A DNA stretch of 64,000 nt from positions 2,232,001-2,296,000 of the forward strand of contig NZ_QCXS01000002.1 in the NCBI RefSeq assembly GCF_003260015.1. The letters are read 5' to 3'. The stretch is from Nakamurella deserti. Lineage in GTDB: Bacteria > Actinomycetota > Actinomycetes > Mycobacteriales > Nakamurellaceae. The position numbers and the translations under genes are program-made. Positions within the stretch are counted from its first letter, which is position 1. The number at the start of each line of letters is the position of its first letter. Below the pieces are notes generated by a model that worked only from the letters and a program-made list of their open reading frames with translations, was not told the DNA's origin and searched no databases. Below, in pieces: positions 1-9,083 of this stretch.

Positions 1-843
1 CATCTCGAGCAGCTGACGCAGGGTCGTGCCCATGGGTGCCTCGTACTGTCCGGGGCGGGTGACGTGACCGGACAGTGAGTAGATCTTGGGGCCGGGCGAC
101 TTCTCGGTACCCATGCTGCGGTACCACTCGGCGCCGCCGAGCACGATCGGGGCGACGCTGCAGATGGTCTCGACGTTGTTGACCACCGTGGGCGAGGCGT
201 ACAGGCCGGCCACCGCGGGGAACGGCGGCTTCAGCCGCGGCTGACCGCGGCGGCCCTCCAGCGAGTCCAGCAGCGCCGTCTCCTCGCCGCAGATGTAGGC
301 GCCGGCCCCGGCGTGCACCACGATCTCGCAGTCGAAGCCGCTGCCCAGGATGTCCTTCCCGACGTAGCCCCTTGCCCGGGCCTCGTTGACCGCGTTGACC
401 ATCCGCCGCAGCGGGTGCACCGCCTCGCCGCGGATGTAGATCGCGCAGAATTCGGCGCGGATGGCGAAGCAGGTGATGAGGCAGCCCTCGATGAGCGAGT
501 GCGGGTCGGCCATCATCAACGGGATGTCCTTGCAGGTGCCCGGTTCTCCCTCGTCGGCGTTCACGACGAGGTAGTGCGGCTTGCCGTCACCCTGCGGCAG
601 GAACGACCACTTCAGACCGGTCGGGAAGCCGGCGCCGCCACGGCCGCGCAGGCCCGAGGCCTTCATCAGTTCGATCAGCTGACCGGGCTGACCCTGCAGC
701 GCACTCCGCAGCCCCTGGTACCCGTCCAGCGACTCGTAGGTGTCGATCGTCCACGAGCGCGGTGACGCCCAGCGCCGGGTGAGAACCGGCGAGAGCGGTG
801 CGGCGACCGGCTTGTCGGCCGCGTCGGTCAGCGGAGTGCTCAC
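1..843 (-). CDS. nuoF: NADH-quinone oxidoreductase subunit F (partial, 3' end off the window)
   Basis: NuoF carries the NADH- and FMN-binding sites and one 4Fe-4S cluster in the peripheral arm of complex I. The 281 visible residues start at a GTG nine bases after the nuoE stop. The flavin/nucleotide motif [13 protein letters not shown] lies at about residues 64-76, [12 protein letters not shown] at about 95-106, and [13 protein letters not shown] near the middle of the visible part. The C-terminal Cys ligands of the iron-sulfur cluster are off the window. It follows nuoE closely in the same operon. Identity is secure. Confidence 0.97.
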   Translation of the reverse strand, partial: MSTPLTDAADKPVAAPLSPVLTRRWASPRSWTIDTYESLDGYQGLRSALQGQPGQLIELMKASGLRGRGGAGFPTGLKWSFLPQGDGKPHYLVVNADEGEPGTCKDIPLMMADPHSLIEGCLITCFAIRAEFCAIYIRGEAVHPLRRMVNAVNEARARGYVGKDILGSGFDCEIVVHAGAGAYICGEETALLDSLEGRRGQPRLKPPFPAVAGLYASPTVVNNVETICSVAPIVLGGAEWYRSMGTEKSPGPKIYSLSGHVTRPGQYEAPMGTTLRQLLEM

Positions 844-852
844 GGTGGTCCC

Positions 853-1602
853 CTACTTCTTCTCGGGCAGTGGTGGCAGTGCGGGCGTCGTGTCCGGCAT
901 CGCCGGCGCCCGCCAGTGCTGCTGTTCGGCCAGGGTCGACCCGCGCAGCGTCGGCACGGTCGCCGACGGCCCGCCGACGGCGGTGTCGAGATCGGTGTAC
1001 ACGCCCGCGATCTGGAGCTCGGTGTCGCGGAAGTCGGTGAGTGGCGCACCCCGAGTCGGATCCGGCTTCTCACCGCGCTGCAGCGCCTGCACGAGGTCCA
1101 GCGCCGAGTCCGGGCTCTGCTCGTCGTAGAACTCGTAGTTCACCGTGACGACCGGCGCGTGGTCACAGGCGGCGAGGCACTCCGCGTGCTCCAGCGTGAT
1201 GCTGCCGGGCGCGCCCGGGGTGCCGGCGGTCCCGTCCGGCGCCACCCCCAGGTGCCGGGTCAACGTGCTCAGGATGGCGTCGCCGCCGAGCACCGCGCAC
1301 AGCGTGTTGGTGCAGACGCTGACCAGGTGCTCACCGCACGGCTGCCGCTTGTACATCGTGTAGAACGACGCGACCGCCGCCACCTCGGCGGTCTCCAGCC
1401 CGAGGTGCTCGGCGCAGAACCGCAGCCCCGAGACGGAGACGCAGCCCTCCTCCGACTGCACCAGGTGCAGCAGCGGCAGCAGCGCCGAGCGGCTCTGCGG
1501 GTAGCGGGCGATGATCGTCGCCGCCCGCTCGGAGGTCAGCGCGCTGAAGATGTGGCCGGTCTCGAGGAACTCGGGCAGGCCGATCCGGTGCGAGGTGCTC
1601 AC
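853..1602 (-). CDS. nuoE: NADH-quinone oxidoreductase subunit E
   Basis: This is the 24-kDa-type 2Fe-2S subunit of complex I. The four cluster ligands are visible as C97/C102 (CTNTLC) and C142/C146 (ECLAAC), after an N-terminal helical part (residues 1-90). The protein has 249 residues; about 60 residues beyond the thioredoxin-like fold form a Pro/Ala-rich tail, as in other actinobacterial NuoE. It lies 124 bp after nuoD, a wider gap than the others in this operon, so a second ribosome-loading site or internal promoter there is possible. Confidence 0.97.
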   Translation of the reverse strand: MSTSHRIGLPEFLETGHIFSALTSERAATIIARYPQSRSALLPLLHLVQSEEGCVSVSGLRFCAEHLGLETAEVAAVASFYTMYKRQPCGEHLVSVCTNTLCAVLGGDAILSTLTRHLGVAPDGTAGTPGAPGSITLEHAECLAACDHAPVVTVNYEFYDEQSPDSALDLVQALQRGEKPDPTRGAPLTDFRDTELQIAGVYTDLDTAVGGPSATVPTLRGSTLAEQQHWRAPAMPDTTPALPPLPEKK

Positions 1603-1726
1603 GGGGCGCCGCCTTCCTGGCCGGGTTTCGGGGTGATTCCGTTCGCTGAGCGGGCGCTTTCACCCCGGAACCGGGACGGGGGACGGCGCCTCGTCTCCGT
1701 CACCTCTGGTCTGTCCGGCATCCGGC

Positions 1727-3073
1727 TCACCGGTCCACCCCGCCCATGACGGGGTCGATCGACGCGACGGCGGCGACGAGGTCGGCGATCATGCCGCCCT
1801 CCGACATCGCCGGCATGGCCTGCAGGTTCACGAAACCGGGGTCCCGCAGGTGCACCCGCCACGGACGGGTCCCGCCCGCCGACACGAGGTGGCAGCCGAG
1901 CTCGCCGCGGGGTCCCTCGATGGCGACGTACGCCTGGCCCGGCGGCACCGCGAAACCCTCAGTGACGAGCTTGAAGTGGTGGATGAGGGCTTCCATCGAC
2001 TGGCCCATGATGTGCCGGACGTGCTCGAGCGAGTTGCCCATCCCGTCGGCACCGATCGAGAGTTGGGCCGGCCACGCGATCTTCGCGTCCGCGACCATCA
2101 CCGGAGAACCCTCGACCTCACCCAGCTTGTCGATCGCCTGCTCCATGATCCGCAGCGACTGCCAGATCTCGGCCAGCCGGAGCTTGAACCGCGCGTAGCA
2201 GTCGGCCTCCTCGAGCACCGGCACGTCGAAGTCGTACTCCTCGTAGCCGCAGTAGGGCTCGGTCTTGCGCATGTCCCAGCCCAGGCCCGCCGACCGCAGC
2301 ACCGGACCGGTGATGCCGAGCTGCATGCAGCCCTCCAGCGGCAACACCCCGATGCCCTCGGTGCGGGCCTTCCAGATCGGCTGCCCGGTCAGCAGTTTGT
2401 CGTACTCGGGGAGCCGCGACCGCATCACCTCGATGAACTTCCCGGTGCGCTCCCGGTAGCCCTCCGGCAGATCCTGGGCGACCCCGCCGGGCCGGATGAA
2501 CGCCATGTTCATCCGCAGGCCGGTGAAGAACTCCATAAGGTGCAGCGCCTCCTCCCGCTCGCGGAAGCCGGCGGTCATCCCGGTCAGCGCACCCAGCTCC
2601 ATGCCGCCGGTGGCCAGCGCGACGAGGTGCGAGGAGATGCGGGTCAGTTCCATCAGCAGCACCCGGATGATGGTGGCGCGCCGGGGAACCTCGATGTCGA
2701 GCAGCTTCTCGACGGCCATGCAGTAGACGGCCTCGTTGAACGCCGGCGACAGGTAGTCGGCGCGGGTCACGAAGGTGACGCCCTGCGTCCAGGTCCGGAA
2801 CTCACAGGACTTCTCGATGCCGGTGTGCAGGTAGCCGATCACCGAGCGCGCCTGCGTGACGGTCTCGCCCTCGATCTCCAGGATCAGCCGCAGCACGCCG
2901 TGGGTCGACGGGTGCTGCGGACCCATGTTGACGATGATCCGCTCGTCCTCGGCGAAGTTCTGGTCGGCGACGAAGTCGTCCCAGTCGCCGCCGGTGACGG
3001 TGAACACCCGCCCCTCGGTGGTGTGCGTCTCCTGGGCCGGACGCGCGGCCCGGGGTTCGTCCAGCGTGCTCAT
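1727..3073 (-). CDS. nuoD: NADH-quinone oxidoreductase subunit D
   Basis: NuoD (49-kDa subunit) forms much of the quinone-binding pocket of complex I together with NuoB. The 448-residue product has the family landmark [14 protein letters not shown] at about residues 50-63, HTGIEK at about 83-88, and the family C-terminus. A 25-40 residue N-terminal leader precedes the conserved core. It is separated from nuoC by 52 bp and lies in the nuoABCDEF order. The quinone is presumably menaquinone, because the window carries most of that pathway. Confidence 0.98.
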   Translation of the reverse strand: MSTLDEPRAARPAQETHTTEGRVFTVTGGDWDDFVADQNFAEDERIIVNMGPQHPSTHGVLRLILEIEGETVTQARSVIGYLHTGIEKSCEFRTWTQGVTFVTRADYLSPAFNEAVYCMAVEKLLDIEVPRRATIIRVLLMELTRISSHLVALATGGMELGALTGMTAGFREREEALHLMEFFTGLRMNMAFIRPGGVAQDLPEGYRERTGKFIEVMRSRLPEYDKLLTGQPIWKARTEGIGVLPLEGCMQLGITGPVLRSAGLGWDMRKTEPYCGYEEYDFDVPVLEEADCYARFKLRLAEIWQSLRIMEQAIDKLGEVEGSPVMVADAKIAWPAQLSIGADGMGNSLEHVRHIMGQSMEALIHHFKLVTEGFAVPPGQAYVAIEGPRGELGCHLVSAGGTRPWRVHLRDPGFVNLQAMPAMSEGGMIADLVAAVASIDPVMGGVDR

Positions 3074-3125
3074 CCCGATCCTCCTCGATCGCCCCGACGC
3101 GACATCGCCGATGTGCCGGTGGTTG

Positions 3126-4004
3126 TCATGTGTACGCCCGTCGCTGGTCGGGCGGCGGGACCTCCGCGCCCTTGTACTCGACCGGGATGCCGCCGAGCGG
3201 GTAGTCCTTCCGCTGCGGATGGCCCTCCCAGTCGTCCGGCATCAGGATCCGGGTCAGCGCCGGGTGCCCGTCGTAGATCAGCCCGAACATGTCGTAGGCC
3301 TCGCGCTCCTGCCAGTCCGCGGTCGGGTACATCTCGACGGCACTGGGCAGGTGCGGGTCGGACACGTCGACGCAGACCTCCAGCCGGACGCGCCGCCGCC
3401 AGGTCATCGACGTCAGGTGGTACACCGAGTGCAGCCGCTGCGGGACACCCTCGCCGTAGTCGACACCGCTGATGGACGAGCACAACTCGAACCGCAGCTG
3501 CGGCTCGTCGCGCAGCGCCCACAGCACCCCGGTGAGGTGCTCGCGGGCCACGTAGAAGGTGATCTCGCGGTGGGCGACGGTGGTCTGGTAGACCGCCGAC
3601 GCGGGCACGCCCCGGCGGCCCAGGGCGGCCGCGAGCTCGTCGGCCACCTCGTCGAACCACCCGCCGTACGGGCGCTCGCTCGGAGCGGGACTGTAGGCGG
3701 CGCTGACCAGGCCGCCGAAGCCGGAGGTGTCGCCGGAATCGCGGGCACCGAACATGCCCTGGCCGCCGCGCCCGGTCACCGGGGCCGCGGTCAGCGACAA
3801 CAGCCGCCGCCCGGCCGCGCCCGACGGGGTGGTCCCGACGGCGGCCGGCACCGTGGTGTCGACGGCGGCGCCCTGGGTCTCGGCGCTGACCGCGTCCGCG
3901 CTCGCCGCCGCGGTGGAGTCGACCTGCCCGGGGGCCGCCGGATTGGTCGGGACGGCCTCCACCGCAGGCTCTCCCGAGCCCGGTACCCGGCCCGGACCGG
4001 TCAC
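3126..4004 (-). CDS. nuoC: NADH-quinone oxidoreductase subunit C
   Basis: NuoC (30-kDa subunit) packs against NuoD in the peripheral arm. I place the start at the GTG whose last two bases overlap the nuoB stop (GTGA), with a GGGAAG-type ribosome site inside the end of nuoB; this gives 292 residues. The core from about residue 105 onward carries the family motif around [18 protein letters not shown] and [14 protein letters not shown] near the C-terminus. The first 65 or so residues are Ala/Pro/Thr-rich and low in complexity, beyond the usual actinobacterial [13 protein letters not shown] segment. A longer open frame runs upstream into nuoB but is not the likely start. Confidence 0.95.
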   Translation of the reverse strand: MTGPGRVPGSGEPAVEAVPTNPAAPGQVDSTAAASADAVSAETQGAAVDTTVPAAVGTTPSGAAGRRLLSLTAAPVTGRGGQGMFGARDSGDTSGFGGLVSAAYSPAPSERPYGGWFDEVADELAAALGRRGVPASAVYQTTVAHREITFYVAREHLTGVLWALRDEPQLRFELCSSISGVDYGEGVPQRLHSVYHLTSMTWRRRVRLEVCVDVSDPHLPSAVEMYPTADWQEREAYDMFGLIYDGHPALTRILMPDDWEGHPQRKDYPLGGIPVEYKGAEVPPPDQRRAYT

Positions 4005-4546
4005 AGCTTCTTCCCGTACTTGACCGACGACGCGACCAGCTCGGTGCGCCGGTCCCCCCACTCGGCGGCCCGCTTCGGGCCCATCGGATCGTCGAGGATC
4101 TTCGCGTGCAGCTTCAGGATCGCGTCGATGAGCATCTCCGGACGCGGCGGGCACCCGGGCAGGTACATGTCGACCGGCACGATGTGGTCCACGCCCTGGA
4201 CGATCGCGTAGTTGTTGAACATCCCGCCCGACGAGGCGCAGACCCCCATCGAGATGACCCACTTGGGCTCGGCCATCTGGTCGTAGATCTGCCGCAGGAC
4301 GGGGGCCATCTTCTGCGACACCCGGCCGGCCACGATCATCAGGTCGGCCTGCCGGGGGGAGGCCCGGAACACCTCCATACCGAAGCGGCCCAGGTCGTAC
4401 CGCGGGGCGCCGGTCGTCATCATCTCGATGGCGCAGCAGGCCAACCCGAAGGTGGCCGGGAACAGCGACGCCTTCCGGGTCCAGTTGACGAGCTTCTCGA
4501 CACTGGCCAGCACGATCCCGTTGGGCAGCTTCTCTTCGAGTCCCAC
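4001..4546 (-). CDS. nuoB: NADH-quinone oxidoreductase subunit B
   Basis: NuoB (PSST subunit) carries the terminal 4Fe-4S cluster N2, which hands electrons to quinone. The ligands are visible as the tandem C37-C38 ([11 protein letters not shown]), C103 ([10 protein letters not shown]) and C132 (LPGCPPRPE). Length (181) is normal for actinobacteria. It lies 75 bp after nuoA and overlaps nuoC by four bases, so the two are probably translationally coupled. Confidence 0.98.
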   Translation of the reverse strand: MGLEEKLPNGIVLASVEKLVNWTRKASLFPATFGLACCAIEMMTTGAPRYDLGRFGMEVFRASPRQADLMIVAGRVSQKMAPVLRQIYDQMAEPKWVISMGVCASSGGMFNNYAIVQGVDHIVPVDMYLPGCPPRPEMLIDAILKLHAKILDDPMGPKRAAEWGDRRTELVASSVKYGKKL

Positions 4547-4621
4547 TGCGGCGCCTCCCTTCTCGATTTCATCGTTGAAATACGGAGCAGAAATGCAGGT
4601 GGTCGGGGCGGGCCCGGCCGG

Positions 4622-4993
4622 TCAGTCCCAGTCGAGCCCGCCCCGCCGCCACACGTAGGCGTAGGCGATGAAGACGGTGCCCATGAAGATCGCGATCTCG
4701 ACGAGGCCGAGGATGCCCAGCGGGATGGCCGACGCCGCCCACGGGTACAGGAACACGATCTCGATGTCGAAGATGATGAAGAGCATGGCGGTCAGGTAGA
4801 ACTTCACCGGCAGCCGCCCGGACGCGCCCGCCGGCAGCGGCGTGGGTTCGATCCCGCACTCGTAGGCGTCGAGCTTGGCGCGGTTGTAGCGGCTGGGCCC
4901 GATCTTGTCGGTGACCACGGTGGCGTTGGTGACGGCGAACCCGCCCGCCACCACGAGCAGCAGCAGGATCGGCAGGTAGGCACTCAGCTCCAC
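4622..4993 (-). CDS. nuoA: NADH-quinone oxidoreductase subunit A
   Basis: NuoA is a small membrane subunit of complex I. The GTG at 4993 is preceded by AGGAGGG at good spacing and gives 123 residues, the family size; a longer open frame upstream adds only Arg/Pro-rich sequence. There are three membrane segments at about 5-23, 64-86 and 94-114. The conserved YECG (44-47) and FDIE (75-78) are present. It is the first gene of the nuo operon, so the operon promoter should lie in the 219 bp between it and the menaquinone reductase gene. Confidence 0.96.
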   Translation of the reverse strand: MELSAYLPILLLLVVAGGFAVTNATVVTDKIGPSRYNRAKLDAYECGIEPTPLPAGASGRLPVKFYLTAMLFIIFDIEIVFLYPWAASAIPLGILGLVEIAIFMGTVFIAYAYVWRRGGLDWD

Positions 4994-5075
4994 GGGAAGC
5001 CCTCCTGGGTCGCGACGGTGCGAGACGGCGGGCGGCTCTGCCCACCGCGGGGTGCGGGGATCGGCGGCACGGCGG

Positions 5076-5131
5076 CCGGCCGATCGGCACCGGGTCGGCG
5101 TGTGCACGCCGGCCCGCTGCCGATCCGCCGG
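5076..5131. repeat. Long imperfect palindrome upstream of nuoA
   Basis: The arms 5076-5102 and 5105-5131 pair over 27 positions with two mismatches and one G-T, around a 2-base centre (TG). It lies 83-138 bp upstream of the nuoA start, where the operon promoter or leader should be. It could be a regulator site, a cruciform or an mRNA hairpin; the sequence does not decide between these. Confidence 0.8.
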
Positions 5132-5156
5132 AACGACGGGGTGCGGATCGTGGTCA

Positions 5157-5203
5157 CCGGCGGACGACACTGTCCGCCGGCGGGGAGCATCGCCGTGCTC
5201 CCC
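5157..5203. terminator. Two tandem perfect hairpins after the menaquinone reductase gene
   Basis: The first hairpin has 9-bp arms at 5157-5165 and 5172-5180 with a 6-base loop. The second has 8-bp arms at 5182-5189 and 5196-5203 with a 6-base loop, starting 10 bases after the reductase stop codon on the minus strand. Neither has a U-tract, as is common in high-GC actinobacteria. A 12-bp direct repeat (CGTGGTCACCGG) at 5149-5160 and 5208-5219 brackets them, and the second copy overlaps the reductase stop. A terminator that insulates nuo from read-through is the likely role. Confidence 0.6.
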
Positions 5204-5212
5204 GGGTCGTGG

Positions 5213-6511
5213 TCACCGGACACCGGGCACCACCTTCGTCAGCCCGACGACGACCCGGTCGGCCCAGTCGCCGTCGTGCGTGTCGTACAGCCCGGCCAGC
5301 AGCTTGAGCACCAGGTACATCAGCCGTTTCCGGGGCAGGCCCAGTTTCGTCGCCGCCGCCATGATCTTCGGCTGGCCGATCAGCTTGGAGAACGCCGATC
5401 CGAGTCGGTAGTACTGACCGAGGTGCTCGGTCATCGCGACCGGGTACCCGTGCAGCGCGGACTCGCGGCTCGGGCCCTCGGGACGGCCGAGGGCCTGCAG
5501 GACGACCTCGGCGGCGATCGCCGCGGATTCCATCGCGTAGGCGATGCCCTCCCCGTTGAACGGGTTGACCATCCCGCCGGCGTCGCCGATCAGCAGCAGC
5601 CCGTCCTTGTAGTGCGGGGTGCGGTTGAAGCCCATCGGCAGCGCCGCACCCAGGATCGGGCTGCTGGCGGTGTCCTCGTTGAGCTGCCAGTCACCGGGGG
5701 TGCCGGCCATCCACGTCCTGAGCAGCGCCTTGTAGTCGGTCCGCCCGAACGCCTTCGACGTGTTCAGCACGCCGAGTCCCACGTTGACCGACCCGTCGCC
5801 CATCCCGAAGATCCAGCCGTACCCCGGCATGAGGATCGGGTTGGCCGGATCGCTGCGGTCCCACAACTCCAGGTGCGACTCGAGGTAGTCGTCGGAGGTC
5901 TTCACGTCGCTGTCGTAGTACCGGCGGACGGCAACGCCCATCGGGCGCTTGTCGTTCTTCTGCAGGCCCAGACCGAGCGCGGTGCGGGCGCTGACCCCGT
6001 CGGCGGCGATGACCAGCGGGGCCGAATAGGTGACCGGGCCGGCCGCGGTCTTCGCGGTGACCCCGGTGACGCGGCCGGTGACGTCGTCGACGACCGGGCC
6101 GGTGACCGTGGTGGCCTGACGCAGCCGGGCCCCGGCCTTCACGGCGAGGGACGCGAGCATCTCGTCGAAATCCTTGCGTGGGCGGACGAGGCCGAACGGC
6201 GGGAAGTCGGCCAGGTCGGGCCAGTCCAGCTCCAGGGTGACACCGCCGCCGACGACGCGCAGGCCCTTGTTCTTCATCCAGTCGTCACCGCTGACGTCGA
6301 CGCCCAGCGCCAGCACCTGCTTGACCCCGCGGGGCGTCAGACCGTCGCCGCAGACCTTCTCCCGGGGGAAGGTGGACTTCTCCAGCAGCAGGACGTCGAT
6401 CCCGGCGCGGGCGAGGTAGGTGGCGGCGGTGGCACCGGCCGGCCCGGCACCGACGACGATGACGTCGGCGCTGTGGTCGGTCGAGGGCGCGTGCATGTTC
6501 ATTCCGTCCAT
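5213..6511 (-). CDS. Geranylgeranyl reductase family FAD enzyme, probable menaquinone reductase (MenJ-type)
   Basis: This flavoenzyme family saturates isoprene double bonds; the actinobacterial member beside respiratory genes typically reduces one unit of the menaquinone side chain. The 432-residue protein has an N-terminal FAD dinucleotide motif (VGAGPAGATAATYLARAG, about residues 20-37), GDGLTPRGV soon after, and the second flavin motif LIGDAGGMVNPFNGEGIAYA near residue 310. It is transcribed toward nuo but separated from it by hairpins. Chlorophyll-type and archaeal-lipid-type reductases share the family; the menaquinone role is inferred from context. Confidence 0.85.
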   Translation of the reverse strand: MDGMNMHAPSTDHSADVIVVGAGPAGATAATYLARAGIDVLLLEKSTFPREKVCGDGLTPRGVKQVLALGVDVSGDDWMKNKGLRVVGGGVTLELDWPDLADFPPFGLVRPRKDFDEMLASLAVKAGARLRQATTVTGPVVDDVTGRVTGVTAKTAAGPVTYSAPLVIAADGVSARTALGLGLQKNDKRPMGVAVRRYYDSDVKTSDDYLESHLELWDRSDPANPILMPGYGWIFGMGDGSVNVGLGVLNTSKAFGRTDYKALLRTWMAGTPGDWQLNEDTASSPILGAALPMGFNRTPHYKDGLLLIGDAGGMVNPFNGEGIAYAMESAAIAAEVVLQALGRPEGPSRESALHGYPVAMTEHLGQYYRLGSAFSKLIGQPKIMAAATKLGLPRKRLMYLVLKLLAGLYDTHDGDWADRVVVGLTKVVPGVR

Positions 6512-6793
6512 GGTGCGGCCCCGGGGCGGCGGGCCCGGGGAGCGAGCTTGTGATTCGTTTCACGAGCTCGACCGTCCCAGTGTAAGCCGCGCCACACCCC
6601 CCACCGCCACCGACCCGCCCGCGGATGATCATGGTCGGCGGCGCGAGTCCAGGGTCCCGCCCGGTGGGTCGCGCGGCAGGCGGGGCGCGACCGCGGCGGT
6701 CCCGCTCCCACCGAGGGCGGCGGGACGCCACCCGGGGGGAAGCACGGCGCATGCCGCGACGGGGGCGGCGACCGCGGCGCACCGGCGGCCGGG
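6512..6793. other. Intergenic region between menaquinone reductase and sigma factor genes
   Basis: These 282 bp should carry the reductase promoter, since its gene points away from here. I see GC-rich sequence with no clear hairpin, small gene or strong promoter box; the stretch nearest the reductase (6545-6590) is the least GC-rich part. Confidence 0.4.
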
Positions 6794-7402
6794 TCAGGAG
6801 GTGGCGGCCAGCAACGTGCGCAGCGCCCGCACGGCGTCGCGCACCCGGCTCTTGAAGGTGCCGAGCGGGATGCCGAGCATCGAGCTGGCCTGGGCGTAGG
6901 TGTGATCGGTGAAAAAGGCGTAGACCAGGGCCTGCTGCCGCACTTCGCTCAGCCGGCCGATCGCCGCACGGATCTCCTCCACCTCCGTGGCGGCGAGGAT
7001 GCGCTCCGGGGTGTCGTCACCGGGGCGGCGGTAGGCGTTGCGGGTCCAGGCGGTGTCGCGCCGGCGGGCGCCCTCCGTGGAGCGCACCCGGTCGACGGCC
7101 CGATGATGGGCGATCGCCATGATCCACCCGGTGCCGGCGCCGCGGCCGGGGTCGAAGCTCCCCGCCTTGCCCCAGATCTCCAGGTACGCCTCCTGGGCGA
7201 CATCCTCCGCCTCGGCGACGTCACGGATGAGCCGGCGGCAGACGCCGAAGACCCGCGACGACGTGAGGTCGTACAGCGCGGCGAACGCCTCCGCGTCACC
7301 CGCGCCGATACGCACGAGCAACCCGTCGACGTGTCGCTGGAATTCGGTGCGGACGCCGACCGTGGTCGGCGCCGGCTCCGTGCAGGTGGGAGTGGCCACC
7401 AT
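6794..7402 (-). CDS. ECF RNA polymerase sigma factor, SigK-like
   Basis: This is an extracytoplasmic-function sigma factor. I use the internal ATG at 7402 (202 residues); 42 further in-frame residues upstream look non-coding. Region 2 runs through AEDVAQEAYLEIW and the following PGRGAGTGWIMAIAHHRAVDR segment. Region 4 is the C-terminal HTH around YAQASSMLGIPLGTFKSRV. The pattern is closest to the SigK/SigL type, which is usually encoded next to a membrane anti-sigma factor such as RskA. No such gene is next to it here: downstream is the menaquinone reductase and upstream a methyltransferase, both on the same strand. Confidence 0.88.
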   Translation of the reverse strand: MVATPTCTEPAPTTVGVRTEFQRHVDGLLVRIGAGDAEAFAALYDLTSSRVFGVCRRLIRDVAEAEDVAQEAYLEIWGKAGSFDPGRGAGTGWIMAIAHHRAVDRVRSTEGARRRDTAWTRNAYRRPGDDTPERILAATEVEEIRAAIGRLSEVRQQALVYAFFTDHTYAQASSMLGIPLGTFKSRVRDAVRALRTLLAATS

Positions 7403-7639
7403 CGTCTCCGTACGTCCGCCCGGGATCTCCACTACCGTCCCGGCGCCGAGAGCGGCCGTCGGGCAGGGGATCTCCACGGGGGATGGATGACCGCCGGTTC
7501 TTGGACGTGTCGTGCACGAGCACAGCACGCCCTCGACGCGGGCACAGCAGGTCGGCGGGGTGACCGCCCGTCCGCCAGCGGAAAGCCACCGAATGCACGA
7601 AAGGGGTCACCCTGCGTCACCTGAGCGTGGCGAGCCGGG

Positions 7640-8464
7640 TCATCCGGCCGGGGTGGTCACGCAGCCCTCCACCACGGCCGTCACTCCGTCGCGGGCGCGC
7701 CGGACGCCCGCACGGAGACCGGCGTCGGCCACCGCCTGGGCAGTCAGGGGCGCCTGGTCACGACCGGTCTCGATCAGCAGCCGGCCGCCCGGGGCGAGCC
7801 AGCCGGGCGCGTCCGCCGCCACCCGGCGGTGCAGCGCGACCCCGTCCGGGCCGCCGTCCAGGGCGGTCGGCGGCTCGTGGTCACGGGCCTCGGGGGGCAT
7901 CGACGCGATCGCCCCGGTGGGCACGTACGGGGCGTTGACCGCCAGCACCGTGACCCGTCCGCGCAGCGCGGGCGGCAGCGGGTCGTAGAGGTCACCGAGG
8001 TGGACGGCGGCCCCGAGGGGGTCGAGGTTCTCCGACGCACAGGCCACCGCCACCGGGTCGATGTCGGCGGCGTGCACCTCGAGCCCGCCGGTCTCGGTCG
8101 CCAGCGCCAGCGCCACCGCGCCGGACCCGCAGCACAGGTCGACCAGGACATCGCCCGGGCGCAGCACGGCGGCGGCACGGTCGACGAGGAAACCGGTCCG
8201 CCGGCGCGGGACGAACACTCCCGGCCGCACGCGCACCCGGATGCCCCGGAACGCCGCCCAGCCCAGGACGACCTCGAGCGGTTCGCCGGCGACGCGGCGG
8301 GCGAGCATCGCCCCCAGATCGCCCTCCCCATCGCGGGCGGCCCGCCACAGCAGCCGGGCCTCGTCCTCGGCGAACACGCAACCGGCGGCCCGCAACGTCG
8401 CGGTGACAGCGGCGCGGGACGGCGGGGCGGCGGCCATCCCGGCATCGTGCCCGGACGGCGTCAC
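7640..8464 (-). CDS. PrmC/HemK-related N5-glutamine methyltransferase-like protein
   Basis: This class I SAM methyltransferase has a HemK-type layout. An N-terminal helical part carries ARRVAGEPLEVVLGWAAFRG (about 55-74). The SAM motif is VLVDLCCGSGAVALAL (106-121), with an acidic loop HAADIDPVAV. At the position of the substrate-binding NPPY of PrmC it reads NAPY (177-180), as in a known PrmC-related subgroup. The true PrmC that modifies release factors is normally beside prfA, which is absent here, so this is probably a paralogue of unknown substrate. Length 274 is normal. It is divergent from the ribbon-helix-helix gene. Confidence 0.8.
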   Translation of the reverse strand: MTPSGHDAGMAAAPPSRAAVTATLRAAGCVFAEDEARLLWRAARDGEGDLGAMLARRVAGEPLEVVLGWAAFRGIRVRVRPGVFVPRRRTGFLVDRAAAVLRPGDVLVDLCCGSGAVALALATETGGLEVHAADIDPVAVACASENLDPLGAAVHLGDLYDPLPPALRGRVTVLAVNAPYVPTGAIASMPPEARDHEPPTALDGGPDGVALHRRVAADAPGWLAPGGRLLIETGRDQAPLTAQAVADAGLRAGVRRARDGVTAVVEGCVTTPAG

Positions 8465-8509
8465 CGCGGCGACCGCTTTCCGGCGAAGCGCGTCGACTCA
8501 TCCCAGAGC

Positions 8510-8570
8510 CATCCATGCACCATCCCGGCGGATGGTGTACGGTGATGTCATCGACCGGGAGAGGATGGTG
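8510..8570. promoter_or_regulatory. Probable autoregulatory operator of the ribbon-helix-helix gene
   Basis: A perfect 8-bp inverted repeat (CACCATCC at 8518-8525, GGATGGTG at 8530-8537, 4-base spacer) lies 36 bp before the start codon. A further CCATCC half-site is at 8510-8515, and a second GGATGGTG at 8563-8570 abuts the ATG. Multiple short half-sites are what CopG-type regulators bind, so self-repression is a sensible inference. The methyltransferase promoter on the other strand would also be covered. Confidence 0.65.
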
Positions 8571-8572
8571 GC

Positions 8573-8971
8573 ATGGCCGACGGCATCGAGAAGACCGAGA
8601 AGATCACCATCAACCTGGGCCTGGTCGACCTCGGCGAGATTGACCTGCTGGTCGCCGAGGGGTTCTACGCCAACCGCACCGACTTCATCCGCACGGCCAT
8701 CCGGCGCCAGCTGGAGACCCGCTCGGGCGCGGTGCGCGACACGGTGGCCCGGCGGACGTTGGAGCTGGGCACCGTGCACCTGACCCGCACACAACTCGAA
8801 GCCGCCCGCGACGCCGGCGACACCGTCCGGCTGCACGTCCTCGGCCTGGGCAGCATCGCCGACGACGTCTCCCCCGAGCTCGCCGCGGCCACCATCGCCT
8901 CCGTCGAGGTGCTCGGAGCGTTCCGGGCGTCCCGCGCGGTGAAGGCCGCCCTGGCCGACCGCACCGCCTGA
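8573..8971 (+). CDS. Ribbon-helix-helix (CopG-type) transcriptional regulator
   Basis: The N-terminal 50 residues form a ribbon-helix-helix: a basic beta strand (KTEKITINLGLVDLGEIDLL) followed by two helices including GFYANRTDFIRTAIRRQLE. The remaining 80 residues (LHVLGLGSIADDVSPELAAATI...) are a conserved C-terminal domain of CopG-like proteins found beside PHB-depolymerase-type esterases. The downstream neighbour is such an esterase, 112 bp away on the same strand, so the regulator probably controls itself and perhaps that gene. Confidence 0.82.
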   Translation: MADGIEKTEKITINLGLVDLGEIDLLVAEGFYANRTDFIRTAIRRQLETRSGAVRDTVARRTLELGTVHLTRTQLEAARDAGDTVRLHVLGLGSIADDVSPELAAATIASVEVLGAFRASRAVKAALADRTA

Positions 8972-8995
8972 GCGACCCACCCCACCGGTCCCCGT

Positions 8996-9015
8996 CGGCC
9001 GTCTTCCCGACGGCC
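8996..9015 (+). terminator. Hairpin after the ribbon-helix-helix gene
   Basis: A perfect 8-bp stem (8996-9003 with 9008-9015, loop TTCC) lies 25 bp after the stop codon. There is no T-run. It suggests the regulator and the esterase are at least partly separate transcripts. Confidence 0.5.
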
Positions 9016-9083
9016 GTGCCCCACCCCCGCGTGACCCGTCACGCCCTCGTTACTGATGCACGCCCACTATCTCTGGAGCAGCC

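Noticed and set aside
4106-6553. 815-codon open frame on the plus strand
   Set aside because: It runs antisense to nuoB, nuoA and the menaquinone reductase, has Arg/Asp/His/Gln-rich noise composition and no ribosome site. Long antisense frames are expected at this GC content.
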